From: an uncultured Alistipes sp.
GTDB taxonomy: Bacteria > Bacteroidota > Bacteroidia > Bacteroidales > Rikenellaceae
Length of the DNA: 64,000 nt
Assembly: GCA_944322005.1 (NCBI GenBank)
Contig: CALUNL010000005.1
Location: 121,768 to 185,767, forward strand
Direction: 5' to 3'
Positions within the stretch are counted from its first letter, which is position 1. Each line of letters starts with the position of its first letter. The notes under the pieces were generated by a model, which worked only from the letters and a program-made list of their open reading frames with translations, ran no database searches and was not told the DNA's origin. The position numbers were made by a program, and so were the translations under genes. Below are positions 1 through 7,780 of this stretch, piece by piece.

Positions 1-1
1 T

Positions 2-73
2 GCCGAATTCCCGATGTTCGAGTGGGAGGGGGACGACATTCTCGAAAAGGATGCCGAGGAGGCCAGGAGGTAG
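2..73 (+). CDS. C-terminal end of an unknown protein (partial)
   Basis: Only the last 23 codons and a TAG stop lie in the window. The visible tail is acidic and ends in AEEARR. It was chosen as coding because the frame is open from the window edge and a hairpin follows shortly after the stop. Nothing can be said about its function. It is transcribed toward the NupG-like gene on the opposite strand. Confidence 0.55.
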   Translation, partial: AEFPMFEWEGDDILEKDAEEARR

Positions 74-96
74 TTTTACGGTCCCGACATAAATAG

Positions 97-128
97 AGAC
101 GGGGGACGGATAATTCCGTTCCCCGTCT
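97..128 (+). terminator. Hairpin between two convergent genes
   Basis: The arms AGACGGGG-ACGGA and TCCGT-CCCCGTCT form a long stem around a TAAT loop, with one unpaired base on each side. No good T-run follows on either strand, so it may act as a weak bidirectional terminator between the partial gene and the convergent permease gene. Confidence 0.5.
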
Positions 129-147
129 TGCATTTGCGGGTCGGGCG

Positions 148-1449
148 TCACGCCTTTTCCGGTACGTGCTTGTACTTGAAAAGCACGATGAACAGCACGG
201 CCACAACCAGCGCGAACACCGAGAAGGTGAACCATGCCGAAGCCCAGTCGCCGACGAGAAAATCGCCCTCCTGATGGCAGAAGTGCTTGACGACGGCACC
301 TGCGGAGAGCGTGCCTATGGTTGCACCCAGACCGTTGGTCATAAGCATGAACAGTCCCTGTGCCGATGCCTGGATTGACTTGTCGGCCTCCTTTTCTATA
401 TAGAGCGCACCCGAGACGTTGAAGAAGTCGAAAGCCACGCCGTACACTATCATCGAGATGATGAAGAGCCACAGGCCTCCGCCCGGATTGCCCAATCCGA
501 AGCAGCCGAAACGCAATACCCACGCGACCATCGAGATGGACATCACGACCTTGATGCCGTAGCGTTTGAGGAAGAACGGAATCAGCAGAATGCACAGGGC
601 CTCCGATATTTGCGACAGCGAGGTGAGAAGCGTAGGGTTCTGTGCGCCGAACGAATTCCGGAACTCGTCGATTGCCTGGAAACTTGATATATAAGGTCCT
701 GCATAGCCGTTGGTTACCTGCAGGCACATGCCGAGCAACATGGAGAAGATGAAGAATATCGCCATGTTCTTGTTCTTGAACAGCGAGAATGCGTTGAGCC
801 CCAACGCCTCGACAATCGAACTCTTGTTCTCCGAGCGGATGATGGGGCATTGCGGCAGGGTGAAACAGTAGACGAAGAGCAGCAGGCTCAACAGTCCGGA
901 AACGAAGAACTGCCAATAGGTATACTGGAATGTGGATGCTCCGCCGAGTGTGAATCCGATTCCGCCGTCACCGATATAGGCGCAGTTGACGAACCACATC
1001 GTTGCGATAAAGCCGACGGTGCCGAATACGCGAATAGGCGGGAATGCGGTCACGGTGTCCATCTTCGCTGCGTTCAGAATGCGGAATGCCACCGTATTTG
1101 ACAGGGCTATGGTCGGCATGTAGAATGCCACCGAGACGATGTACAGCGATATGAAGAGTGTCGGGTCGGGCGTTGCCGACTGCATGCCGAGCCACCAGCA
1201 TCCTCCCATAAACAGGCCTGCAATGAGGTGGCACAGGCCGAGCAGTCGCTGCGGCTGAATGAATTTGTCGGCTACGATGCCCATGATCGCAGGCATGAAG
1301 ATGGAGACTATTCCCTGTATGGCGTAAAACCACGGGATAAGTTCCGCCATGCCGGCAGAGATGAGATAATTGCCCATGCAGGTCAGATAGGCTCCCCATA
1401 CTGCGAACTGCATGAAGTTCATTATCGTCAGACGAAGTTTGATGTTCAT
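148..1449 (-). CDS. nupG: NupG-type nucleoside:H+ symporter (MFS)
   Basis: A 433-residue integral membrane protein with about twelve hydrophobic segments. It matches the nucleoside:H+ symporter branch of the major facilitator superfamily along its length. The N-terminal MNIKLRLTIMNFMQF, the GIVADKF loop after the second or third helix, and the MDTVTAFPPIRVFGTVGF segment near residue 145 all resemble E. coli NupG. The expected role is proton-driven uptake of nucleosides across the inner membrane, although distant members of this family take up other small sugars-like substrates. The frame stays open upstream through the tRNA-Gln gene, but the MNIK start at 1449 fits the family and avoids that overlap. 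The gene stands alone, divergent from tRNA-Gln. Confidence 0.85.
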   Translation of the reverse strand: MNIKLRLTIMNFMQFAVWGAYLTCMGNYLISAGMAELIPWFYAIQGIVSIFMPAIMGIVADKFIQPQRLLGLCHLIAGLFMGGCWWLGMQSATPDPTLFISLYIVSVAFYMPTIALSNTVAFRILNAAKMDTVTAFPPIRVFGTVGFIATMWFVNCAYIGDGGIGFTLGGASTFQYTYWQFFVSGLLSLLLFVYCFTLPQCPIIRSENKSSIVEALGLNAFSLFKNKNMAIFFIFSMLLGMCLQVTNGYAGPYISSFQAIDEFRNSFGAQNPTLLTSLSQISEALCILLIPFFLKRYGIKVVMSISMVAWVLRFGCFGLGNPGGGLWLFIISMIVYGVAFDFFNVSGALYIEKEADKSIQASAQGLFMLMTNGLGATIGTLSAGAVVKHFCHQEGDFLVGDWASAWFTFSVFALVVAVLFIVLFKYKHVPEKA

Positions 1450-1519
1450 GTTTTTTAGAGTTTTAGAAGTCGATTTTTTATTTGAGTTGAACAAAAATAT
1501 AATTTTTTTTGAAAAAATC

Positions 1520-1550
1520 TTTGCAAAAGCAAAAATATGTTCTACTTTTG
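1520..1550 (+). promoter_or_regulatory. Promoter of tRNA-Gln
   Basis: TTTG at 1520-1523 is followed after 19 bp by TACTTTTG at 1543-1550. This matches the Bacteroidetes -33/-7 pattern (TTTG, 19-21 bp, TAnnTTTG). It would start transcription a few bases before the tRNA at 1561. Confidence 0.7.
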
Positions 1551-1560
1551 CATTCGCAAT

Positions 1561-1631
1561 TGGGCTATGGTGTAATGGTAACACTACAGATTCTGGTCCT
1601 GTCATTCTAGGTTCGAGTCCTGGTAGCCCAA
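1561..1631 (+). tRNA. tRNA-Gln (CUG)
   Basis: A complete cloverleaf can be drawn. The acceptor arms are TGGGCTA and TAGCCCA, the D arm is GTGT/ACAC, and the anticodon loop TTCTGGT gives anticodon CTG. The T arm contains GGTTCGAGTCC. No CCA is encoded. The anticodon stem has one A-C mismatch next to the loop. The leading T of the acceptor stem is typical of bacterial glutamine tRNAs. Confidence 0.93.
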
Positions 1632-1637
1632 CAGTCG

Positions 1638-1665
1638 AGACGCTCCTTTGGAGCGTCTTTTTTTG
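1638..1665 (+). terminator. Rho-independent terminator of tRNA-Gln
   Basis: AGACGCTCC and GGAGCGTCT pair perfectly around a TTT loop and are followed by a run of T residues. Confidence 0.9.
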
Positions 1666-1786
1666 TTGCAAGCCCGGTACGGACGCTGGTCTGCGTTCCG
1701 ACGAGGCGTACGGGTTCCATGCCCTTTTCTTTCCCGTTTTTTTATTGTCCCTGGAGATGGCGCTGTCGGATGGAATCGAAGATTTT

Positions 1787-1817
1787 TTTGCGATTCATAA
1801 ATCTTTCCTTAACTTTG
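1787..1817 (+). promoter_or_regulatory. Promoter of the HU gene
   Basis: TTTG at 1787-1790, a 19-bp spacer, then TAACTTTG at 1810-1817. This fits the Bacteroidetes housekeeping promoter and lies about 38 bp before the HU start codon. Confidence 0.7.
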
Positions 1818-1854
1818 TCTTTCGGTTAATGTCTTTACTGTCATTTATTTTGCT

Positions 1855-2112
1855 ATGAACAGGTCACAACTGGCGGATGCCATATCCGAATTGACCGGAG
1901 TGTCCAAGATCGAGGTCCGCAAGGTCCTCTCTGCGGCCGAAAGCATAACCGTCGACGCGTTGCGCGGCGGCGACAAGCTCACGCTTTCGGGCTTCGGAAC
2001 CTTTTCGGTGGTGCACAGTGCCGCACGCATGGGTCGGAACCCCCGCACCGGAGCCCCTGTGAAGATCAACCCTAAAAAGAACGTGAAGTTCCGTTCGACG
2101 ATAGAGTTGTGA
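1855..2112 (+). CDS. HU-family nucleoid DNA-binding protein
   Basis: An 85-residue protein covering the whole HU/IHF fold. It begins MNRSQLADAISELTGVSK and contains the conserved LSGFGTFSV segment near residues 44-52. The DNA-binding arm follows as RMGRNPRTGAPVKINPKKNVKF, with the GRNP..G proline tip that intercalates into bent DNA. It would work as a dimer that compacts and bends chromosomal DNA in the cytoplasm. The paralog type (HU alpha, beta or IHF-like) cannot be settled from sequence alone. It has its own promoter and no partner gene. Confidence 0.93.
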   Translation: MNRSQLADAISELTGVSKIEVRKVLSAAESITVDALRGGDKLTLSGFGTFSVVHSAARMGRNPRTGAPVKINPKKNVKFRSTIEL

Positions 2113-2410
2113 CGCGGGCGGGCGCAGATGCCGCTACCGTTCATGCGGATGCCGCACCGGTGTCTCCGCATGCATGTCTGTCTGCAGACTTCAGACTCAT
2201 TGACGCCGTCGGCAAGCCGTTTCTATGAAAGAAAATTGCCGTTGTGCTTTCGAAATCGGAAAAGAGTGTTATATTTGAATCCGGTATTGTTACGAATCCG
2301 GACCTGCCGGCCTGGATCGGGCGCGAAACCGGCATGTGAAGCCGCACCCGGACGCTTGTCCCGGCTGCAGCGCATGGCCCGGCCAATGCCGAAAAAACAG
2401 AAAACAGAAA
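2113..2410. other. Intergenic region, 298 bp
   Basis: No gene is supported here. TATATTTG at 2270-2277 is a perfect -7 element, with TTTC 18 bp upstream at 2248-2251 as a weak -33 element. It is the likely promoter for the following sugar-phosphate transferase gene, leaving a leader of about 130 nt. No convincing terminator is visible after the HU gene. Confidence 0.4.
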
Positions 2411-3574
2411 ATGAGCCCTATATCCGCGACCCTCGTCCCGTTTCTTGTCTCCATGCTATCCGTGGCTGTCATACATCCGGCCCTCGTGCGCTTTGCGCGC
2501 GCGAAGAATATAGTGGACAATCCCAATACGCGAAAGCTGCAGCTTGCTCCGGTACCGGTGCTCGGCGGTATAGGCGTCTTTTTCGGAATCACCATGGGGT
2601 TGGTGTGCGCATGTGTGCTCGTCGACTGCTCGTCGCTCTTCGTGCTCTTCGGGTGCATGCTGCTGATGATGTACGTCGGAGCCATGGACGATGTGCTGGA
2701 CATATCGCCGCTGTTAAGGCTCGCCTCGCAGATACTGGCAGTGCTTGCCCTCATCTATGCCGGCGGCCTGTCGCTCGACGATTTCCACGGCCTGTGGGGT
2801 GTCGGACATCTCCCGACGGCAGTATCACTGCCTCTTACGGTGGTGGCCGTGGTCGGAATAATCAACTCGATGAATCTGATTGACGGTGTGGACGGCCTCT
2901 TTGCCATCTTCACCATATCGGTGTGCGCCATATTCGCCTCGGTCTTCTTTATGGCCGGAGACGTGCCGTTCTATGTTCTTGCCGTGGCATCGATAGGCGC
3001 CCTGATCCCGTTCCTGCTCCACAATGCCTTCGGCAAGAGGTCGAAGATGTTCGTGGGCGACGGAGGCACTCTGCTGATGGGCGTCGCCGTATCGGCCTTC
3101 GTCATGAGGCTTGACTCATACCCCGTTTATGGAGAGATGTTCGCCTCCCGGGGCATGGGTATAGTCCCGTTCTTGCTTGCGCTGCTTGCGGTGCCGGTAT
3201 TCGATACGCTCCGGGTGATGATTGCCAGAATCATACGCGGAGGCTCCCCGCTTGTCGGGGACAAGACGCACCTGCACCACATGTTCATATGGCTCGGTGT
3301 GTCGCATGTCGGCACGGCCGTGTCGGTCGTGTCTCTGAACCTGCTCGTGGTGCTTGTGTGGTGGGTCTCTGTCCTCTGCGGGGCGTCGGTCGACGTGCAG
3401 TTCTATGTCGTGGTCGCCTCTGCCATTGCCGTCACTTGCGGCGTGTATTACTCCGTGCGGCTGATATGCAGGCTTTGGCCCGATGACGTGAACCGTTTCC
3501 GTGCATGGAAGGAGCGTCACAAACCGAGCCGCCGTGCCTTCGAATTCATGCGCAGGCTTATGGACAGTATCTGA
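2411..3574 (+). CDS. Undecaprenyl-phosphate sugar-1-phosphate transferase (WecA/TagO/MraY superfamily)
   Basis: A 387-residue polytopic membrane enzyme that would attach a HexNAc-1-phosphate from a UDP-sugar to undecaprenyl phosphate, starting a surface glycan. The family motifs appear in order: LGGIGVFFG near residue 50, the Mg2+-binding AMDDVLD with paired aspartates near residue 96, NSMNLIDGVDGLF near 153, FVGDGGTLLMG near 217, and the HLHH loop near 286. MSPISATL was taken as the start because the upstream extension is Cys/Pro-rich and does not resemble the family. It is closer to WecA/TagO than to MraY, since no mur genes adjoin it. No glycosyltransferase cluster is next to it, so the glycan is unknown. 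Confidence 0.85.
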   Translation: MSPISATLVPFLVSMLSVAVIHPALVRFARAKNIVDNPNTRKLQLAPVPVLGGIGVFFGITMGLVCACVLVDCSSLFVLFGCMLLMMYVGAMDDVLDISPLLRLASQILAVLALIYAGGLSLDDFHGLWGVGHLPTAVSLPLTVVAVVGIINSMNLIDGVDGLFAIFTISVCAIFASVFFMAGDVPFYVLAVASIGALIPFLLHNAFGKRSKMFVGDGGTLLMGVAVSAFVMRLDSYPVYGEMFASRGMGIVPFLLALLAVPVFDTLRVMIARIIRGGSPLVGDKTHLHHMFIWLGVSHVGTAVSVVSLNLLVVLVWWVSVLCGASVDVQFYVVVASAIAVTCGVYYSVRLICRLWPDDVNRFRAWKERHKPSRRAFEFMRRLMDSI

Positions 3575-3583
3575 TATCTGCTT

Positions 3584-3599
3584 TGCTAAAACGTTTAAT
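3584..3599. promoter_or_regulatory. Operator-like site 1 (TGCTAAAACGTTTAAT)
   Basis: AAACGTTT here is a perfect palindrome with a central CG, as in many LacI-family operators. The flanking TGCTAAAACG is repeated exactly at 3715-3724 beside the promoter of the LacI-FAD gene. It lies 111 bp upstream of site 2, just before the terminator of the preceding gene, where it could serve as a distal looping site. Confidence 0.45.
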
Positions 3600-3629
3600 G
3601 GGCGCCCGTAACCGGATGCCCGTTTTTTT
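3600..3629 (+). terminator. Terminator of the sugar-phosphate transferase gene
   Basis: GGGC and GCCC arms plus an inner CCG/CGG pair form an imperfect hairpin. It is followed by seven T residues at 3623-3629. Confidence 0.65.
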
Positions 3630-3696
3630 ATTGTGTGCAACTGTCTATTTTACAGCGTATATGGTTGAGAGTGTGGGACGGAGCCAATAAAAAATG

Positions 3697-3708
3697 TTAA
3701 AACGATTT
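3697..3708. promoter_or_regulatory. Operator-like site 2 (TTAAAACGATTT)
   Basis: An AAACG-centred half-symmetric site that overlaps the -33 TTTG of the LacI-FAD promoter. Its centre is exactly 20 bp from that of site 3, so both would lie on the same face of the helix. Confidence 0.5.
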
Positions 3709-3737
3709 GCAATTTGCTAAAACGGTTTATATATTTG
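3706..3737 (+). promoter_or_regulatory. Promoter of the LacI-FAD operon
   Basis: TTTG at 3706-3709, a 20-bp spacer and TATATTTG at 3730-3737 give an exact match to the Bacteroidetes promoter. Transcription would begin about 20 nt before the start codon. Operator-like sites 2 and 3 sit on the -33 element and in the spacer, an arrangement expected for repression by a LacI-type protein. Confidence 0.75.
3718..3728. promoter_or_regulatory. Operator-like site 3 (TAAAACGGTTT)
   Basis: This site lies in the spacer between the -33 and -7 elements. It shares AAACG and TTT with sites 1 and 2, and the upstream TTTGCTAAAACG is also found at site 1. A bound repressor would block RNA polymerase. Confidence 0.5.
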
Positions 3738-3764
3738 TGATACGTCTTATGGCAATATGGAACC

Positions 3765-6659
3765 ATGGTTAAAAGAGTGACCATACGCGATGTGGCACGC
3801 GAGGCGGGGGTCTCGATTGCGCTGGTGTCGTTCGTAATGAACCGCCACAACCGCCGCGCTGACGGCAAGGAGTACCGCGTCAACGAGGATACGGTTAAGA
3901 GAATCCTCGAGGTGGCCGAGAGGTTGGATTACCATCCCAATGTTGCGGCGAGTTCGCTTCGCAGCGGCAAGACGCGGACGATAGGAGTCGTTGTCTCCGA
4001 TATTGCAAACAGATTCTTTTCGGATATTGTGCGCCGCATAGAAAATGTCGCGTGCGAGTCGGGCTATTCGGTGATATTCGCAAGCACCGACGAGAAGGCC
4101 GACAAGTTCGAGCATATGCTCGGTGTCATGACCAACAAGGGTGTCGACGGCCTTATACTTGCTCCGTGCGACGGCGGCGAGGAGGCGGTGCGCCGTGTCG
4201 CCGCTACCGGGATGCCGGTGGTGCTGCTCGACCGCGATGTTCCGGGTGTGGAGGCTTCGAGGGTGCTGCTCGACAACCTGCGCGCCGGAGAGATGGGGGT
4301 GCGCTACCTTTACGGCAGGGGATACCGCCGTATCGAGACGGTGAGCTATGAGATGCGTATCTCCAGCCTCGTGGACAGGGAGAGGGGCTATCTCCGTACG
4401 ATGGACGAGCTCGGGATCGGCCGCCATGCCCACATACACCGCTGCATCTACGGCAGTGCGGAGGCGCGGGTCACCGATATAGTCAGGGATGCCGCAGAAC
4501 GCGGTGTGGAGGCTATGGTGTTTCCTACGAATACGCTCTCTGCGTTTGCCCTGGGGGCAGTGAAGAGATCGGGAGTCCGCATTCCCGACGACATGGCCCT
4601 GTTGTGTTTCGACGACAACGAGGCCTTCGACCTTCTGGAACCGACGATTGCCCGGATCGAACAGCCGGTAGGCCTCATGGGCGAGAAGTCGTTCGAACTG
4701 CTTCGGGCGCGCATCGAAGGCGGAACCGATGTCCCGTGCAGCGATCTGGTGCTTGACCCCCTACTTGTCGAGGGCGGCTCCGTAGGGCGGATGTTCAGTG
4801 AAAATGAAGACAAAAATACAATGCATATGAAGATGGAGGAGATTTCGGCATCGAATTCGGTCCTGTTGCTCGGGGCGATGTTCGATGACCGCGGCGGCTG
4901 GACCGCCGACCAGCAGTTTATCGACCTGATGGGGTCAACGTATCTGCTTGCGCACGGACTTGGCGAGCCTGTGGCCGATGCGGTAACGACGGCTCGGATT
5001 CCGGAGGATGGGGAGTACGATGTTTTCGTGCGTACGAGAAACTGGACGCGATACTGGTCCGACGCCCCGACGCCGGGCATATTCGAGCTGCTCGTTGACG
5101 GACGCAGTACGGGCACCGTATTCGGCAACGGCGACAGCGAGTGGCACTGGCAGCGCGGGCCGCGCGTCTTCCTCAACCGCGGAGAGCACCGTGTGGCGCT
5201 TCACGACCTGAAGGGCTTCGATGCGCGCTGCGATGCTGTTCTCCTTACGCGCAGCGGCAGCGTGCCGGGAAACTCCCTCGATGCGTATGCCGATTTGCGG
5301 AAGAGGCTGCTGGGTCTCCCTTCGGAGCCGGAGGATGCGGGCGATTTCGACTTCGTCGTTGTCGGCGGAGGCGTGGCCGGAATGTGCGCGGCGCTTGCCG
5401 CGGCAAGACTCGGTTCGCGCGTGGCGCTGGTGCAGGACCGCCATGTGCTGGGCGGCAACAACTCGTCGGAGATTCGCGTGGGCCTCGGCGGACGTCTGAA
5501 CATCGGAATGTACCCGTCGCTCGGCTACCTCCTCAACGAGTTCGGACCGTGGAGAAAGGGAAATGCACGTACGGCCGACGTGTATGAGGACGAGCGCAAA
5601 CTCGCCGTAATCGAGGCGGAGGAGCGCATAACGCTGATAATGGGCTACCGCGTGAGCGGAGTCGAGAAGAGCGCCGATGACACCATAAGCGCCGTTACGG
5701 CTACCAATGTGGATACGTTCCGGCGCATACGCATAACGGGACGCCTGTTTGCCGACTGTACCGGCGATGCCGTCCTCGGCGTGCTTGCGGGTGCCAGATG
5801 GCACATGGGCCGCGAGGCCGCGAGCGAATACGGCGAGGAGTCGGCTCCGGAGAAGGCCGACGGCATGACCATGGGTGCTTCGCTGCAGTGGTACTGTCTT
5901 GAGGACGAGCGCGAGCGTCCGTTCCCGGATATCGACTGGGGCCTTCCGATCGACGAACGCAGCGTGCAGAAGGTACGCCGCGGACAGTGGTACTGGGAGG
6001 TCGGCATGCGCGACGACCAGATTGCCGATGCCGAGCGCATACGCGACTACGGAATGTATGTCGCATACTCCAACTGGTCATATCTGAAAAACCGTTTCTC
6101 ACAGCGCGACGAGTACCGCAACAGCTATCTCGGATGGGTGTCGCATGTGGCCGGAAAGCGCGAGTCGCGCCGGCTTCTGGGCGAGTTTGTGCTTCGCGAG
6201 CAGGATCTCAAGAGCGGCACCGTATATCCGGATGCCAGCGTCTCGACGTCGTGGTATATCGACCAGCACTATCCGGACCCGGAGAACGGAAAACTCTTCC
6301 CGGGTATGGAATATCTTTCGTGCGGCCATCTCGATCCGCTCGGATTCTATCCGATACCGTACCGCTGCTTCTGCTCTAAGGACATAAGCAACATGTTCAT
6401 GGCGGGCCGCAACATCAGCGTCACGCATATCGCCCTCGGAACGGTCCGCGTCATGCGTACCACGGCGATGATGGGCGAGGTGGTCGGCATGGCGGCCTCG
6501 ATATGCCGGCGTCACGGCATCCTCCCGCGCGAGGTATACTCCGACAGGCTCGAGGAGCTGAAGGAGCTCATGCGCAAGGGTGTCGGCCGCACCGACGTGC
6601 CGTACATGCAGGTTTATACGCTCATAGACACGACGGCCGAACGGAGCGAGGAGTGCTGA
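3765..6659 (+). CDS. LacI-type regulator fused to an FAD-dependent oxidoreductase
   Basis: One uninterrupted 964-codon frame with three parts. Residues 1-342 are a complete LacI/GalR regulator: a helix-turn-helix (TIRDVAREAGVSIALVSFVMN), the hinge helix PNVAASSLRSG, and a periplasmic-binding-protein-like effector domain from TIGVVVSD to about LLVEGG. Residues 343-357 are a short linker rich in Asn, Lys and Met. Residues 358-510 look like the beta-sandwich that precedes some Bacteroidetes flavoenzymes (DDRGGWTADQQF, LLAHGLGEPV, LHDLKGFDARCDAV). Residues 525-960 are an FAD oxidoreductase of the PF12831 type, with the dinucleotide motif VVVGGGVAG (glycines 534-536), GGNNSSEIRVG and DCTGDAVLG. 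No signal peptide is present, so the protein should be cytoplasmic. It heads an operon with an alcohol dehydrogenase and a PfkB kinase. The domain calls are firm; substrate, effector and the benefit of the fusion are unknown. Confidence 0.88.
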   Translation: MVKRVTIRDVAREAGVSIALVSFVMNRHNRRADGKEYRVNEDTVKRILEVAERLDYHPNVAASSLRSGKTRTIGVVVSDIANRFFSDIVRRIENVACESGYSVIFASTDEKADKFEHMLGVMTNKGVDGLILAPCDGGEEAVRRVAATGMPVVLLDRDVPGVEASRVLLDNLRAGEMGVRYLYGRGYRRIETVSYEMRISSLVDRERGYLRTMDELGIGRHAHIHRCIYGSAEARVTDIVRDAAERGVEAMVFPTNTLSAFALGAVKRSGVRIPDDMALLCFDDNEAFDLLEPTIARIEQPVGLMGEKSFELLRARIEGGTDVPCSDLVLDPLLVEGGSVGRMFSENEDKNTMHMKMEEISASNSVLLLGAMFDDRGGWTADQQFIDLMGSTYLLAHGLGEPVADAVTTARIPEDGEYDVFVRTRNWTRYWSDAPTPGIFELLVDGRSTGTVFGNGDSEWHWQRGPRVFLNRGEHRVALHDLKGFDARCDAVLLTRSGSVPGNSLDAYADLRKRLLGLPSEPEDAGDFDFVVVGGGVAGMCAALAAARLGSRVALVQDRHVLGGNNSSEIRVGLGGRLNIGMYPSLGYLLNEFGPWRKGNARTADVYEDERKLAVIEAEERITLIMGYRVSGVEKSADDTISAVTATNVDTFRRIRITGRLFADCTGDAVLGVLAGARWHMGREAASEYGEESAPEKADGMTMGASLQWYCLEDERERPFPDIDWGLPIDERSVQKVRRGQWYWEVGMRDDQIADAERIRDYGMYVAYSNWSYLKNRFSQRDEYRNSYLGWVSHVAGKRESRRLLGEFVLREQDLKSGTVYPDASVSTSWYIDQHYPDPENGKLFPGMEYLSCGHLDPLGFYPIPYRCFCSKDISNMFMAGRNISVTHIALGTVRVMRTTAMMGEVVGMAASICRRHGILPREVYSDRLEELKELMRKGVGRTDVPYMQVYTLIDTTAERSEEC

Positions 6660-6746
6660 TGACGGCGCCGGCCGACGGGCCGGTGACGTGGTCGTGGAAA
6701 ACAAGTTGAAAACCATACACACAAAACCTTAAACATATAATCCAAA

Positions 6747-7775
6747 ATGAGACAGATGGTGTTGACCGCACCCCGGACTATCGAATTCAGGACGGTTCCG
6801 GACATCGATGCGAAGAGCCTTGCCGACGATGAGATTCTCATCAACGTAAAGCATATAGGCATATGCGGATCGGAGATACATTCGTATCATGGGGTGCACC
6901 CTGCGACCTTCTATCCTGTGGTGCAGGGACATGAGTATTCGGGATATGTCGTGGCTGTCGGCCGCGGCGTGAAGACCGTATGCGTCGGAGACAAGGTGAC
7001 GGCGCGTCCGCAGCTCGTATGCGGAACGTGCAATCCGTGCCGGCGCGGGCAGTACAATGTCTGCCAGAAACTCCGTGTCCAGGCGTTCCAGGCCGACGGG
7101 GCGGGACAGGACCTGTTTGTGGTGCCCGAAGACCGCATCGTGCGAATTCCGGACGACATGCCGCTGGAGTACGCCGCCATGGTCGAGCCTATTGCCGTAG
7201 CGGCACATGCCACCTCGCGTCCGCATTCGCTCGAGGGGCGCAACGTCGTAGTGTCGGGGGCCGGAACCATCGGCAATCTGATTGCACAGTTCGCCAGGGC
7301 CCGCGGCGCCGCACGGGTAGTGATCACCGACGTGAGTGACTTCCGTCTCGCCAAGGCGCGCGAATGCGGAATCGCAGATACGGTTAACGTGGCGTCGAGA
7401 CCTCTCGGAGAGGCTCTTGAGGAGATCTTCGGTGATGAGGGATTCAGCGTCGGCTTCGAGTGCGCCGGTGTGGAGTCGTCGGTGCGCTCTCTCATGGAGT
7501 TGATCGAGAAGGGCGGCGACGTGATAATCGTCGGCGTGCATGCACACGACCCTGCCATAAGCATGTTCTACCTGGGCGAGCACGAACTCAACCTCATCGG
7601 TTCGATGATGTACCGCCACGAGGACTATCTGAAGGCAGTGGAGGAGATCGAGGCCGGCCGCATTGCATTGGAGCCCCTTATCTCGAACCGTTTCCCGTTC
7701 GAACAGTACGACGATGCATACAAGTTCATCGATGCGAACCGCGAGACGAGCATGAAGGTAATGATAGACTTGTAG
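6747..7775 (+). CDS. Zinc-dependent medium-chain alcohol/polyol dehydrogenase
   Basis: A 342-residue MDR-superfamily dehydrogenase resembling L-iditol/sorbitol and L-threonine dehydrogenases. GICGSE near residue 40 and GHEYSGYV near 65 provide the catalytic zinc ligands. CGTCNPCRRGQYNVC near residue 92 provides the four-cysteine structural zinc lobe. The NAD-binding fold begins at SGAGTIGN near residue 168, and an Asp at the end of the second strand (VITDVSD) favours NAD over NADP. It lies 87 bp after the LacI-FAD gene and 5 bp before the PfkB kinase, so co-transcription is likely. It probably interconverts a sugar alcohol and a ketose, but the substrate cannot be read from the sequence. Confidence 0.87.
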   Translation: MRQMVLTAPRTIEFRTVPDIDAKSLADDEILINVKHIGICGSEIHSYHGVHPATFYPVVQGHEYSGYVVAVGRGVKTVCVGDKVTARPQLVCGTCNPCRRGQYNVCQKLRVQAFQADGAGQDLFVVPEDRIVRIPDDMPLEYAAMVEPIAVAAHATSRPHSLEGRNVVVSGAGTIGNLIAQFARARGAARVVITDVSDFRLAKARECGIADTVNVASRPLGEALEEIFGDEGFSVGFECAGVESSVRSLMELIEKGGDVIIVGVHAHDPAISMFYLGEHELNLIGSMMYRHEDYLKAVEEIEAGRIALEPLISNRFPFEQYDDAYKFIDANRETSMKVMIDL

Positions 7776-7780
7776 CGGCC

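Noticed and set aside
1450-1671. N-terminal extension of the NupG-type permease through the tRNA-Gln gene
   Set aside because: The extension would read antisense through a complete tRNA and its terminator. The family starts at MNIKLRL.
4791-4835. A sequencing error joining two genes as the cause of the LacI-FAD fusion
   Set aside because: No stop codon occurs in frame between the domains, and both domains read in the same frame with sensible lengths. A single-base error would have to remove a stop or shift the frame exactly; kept as a caveat rather than the favoured explanation.
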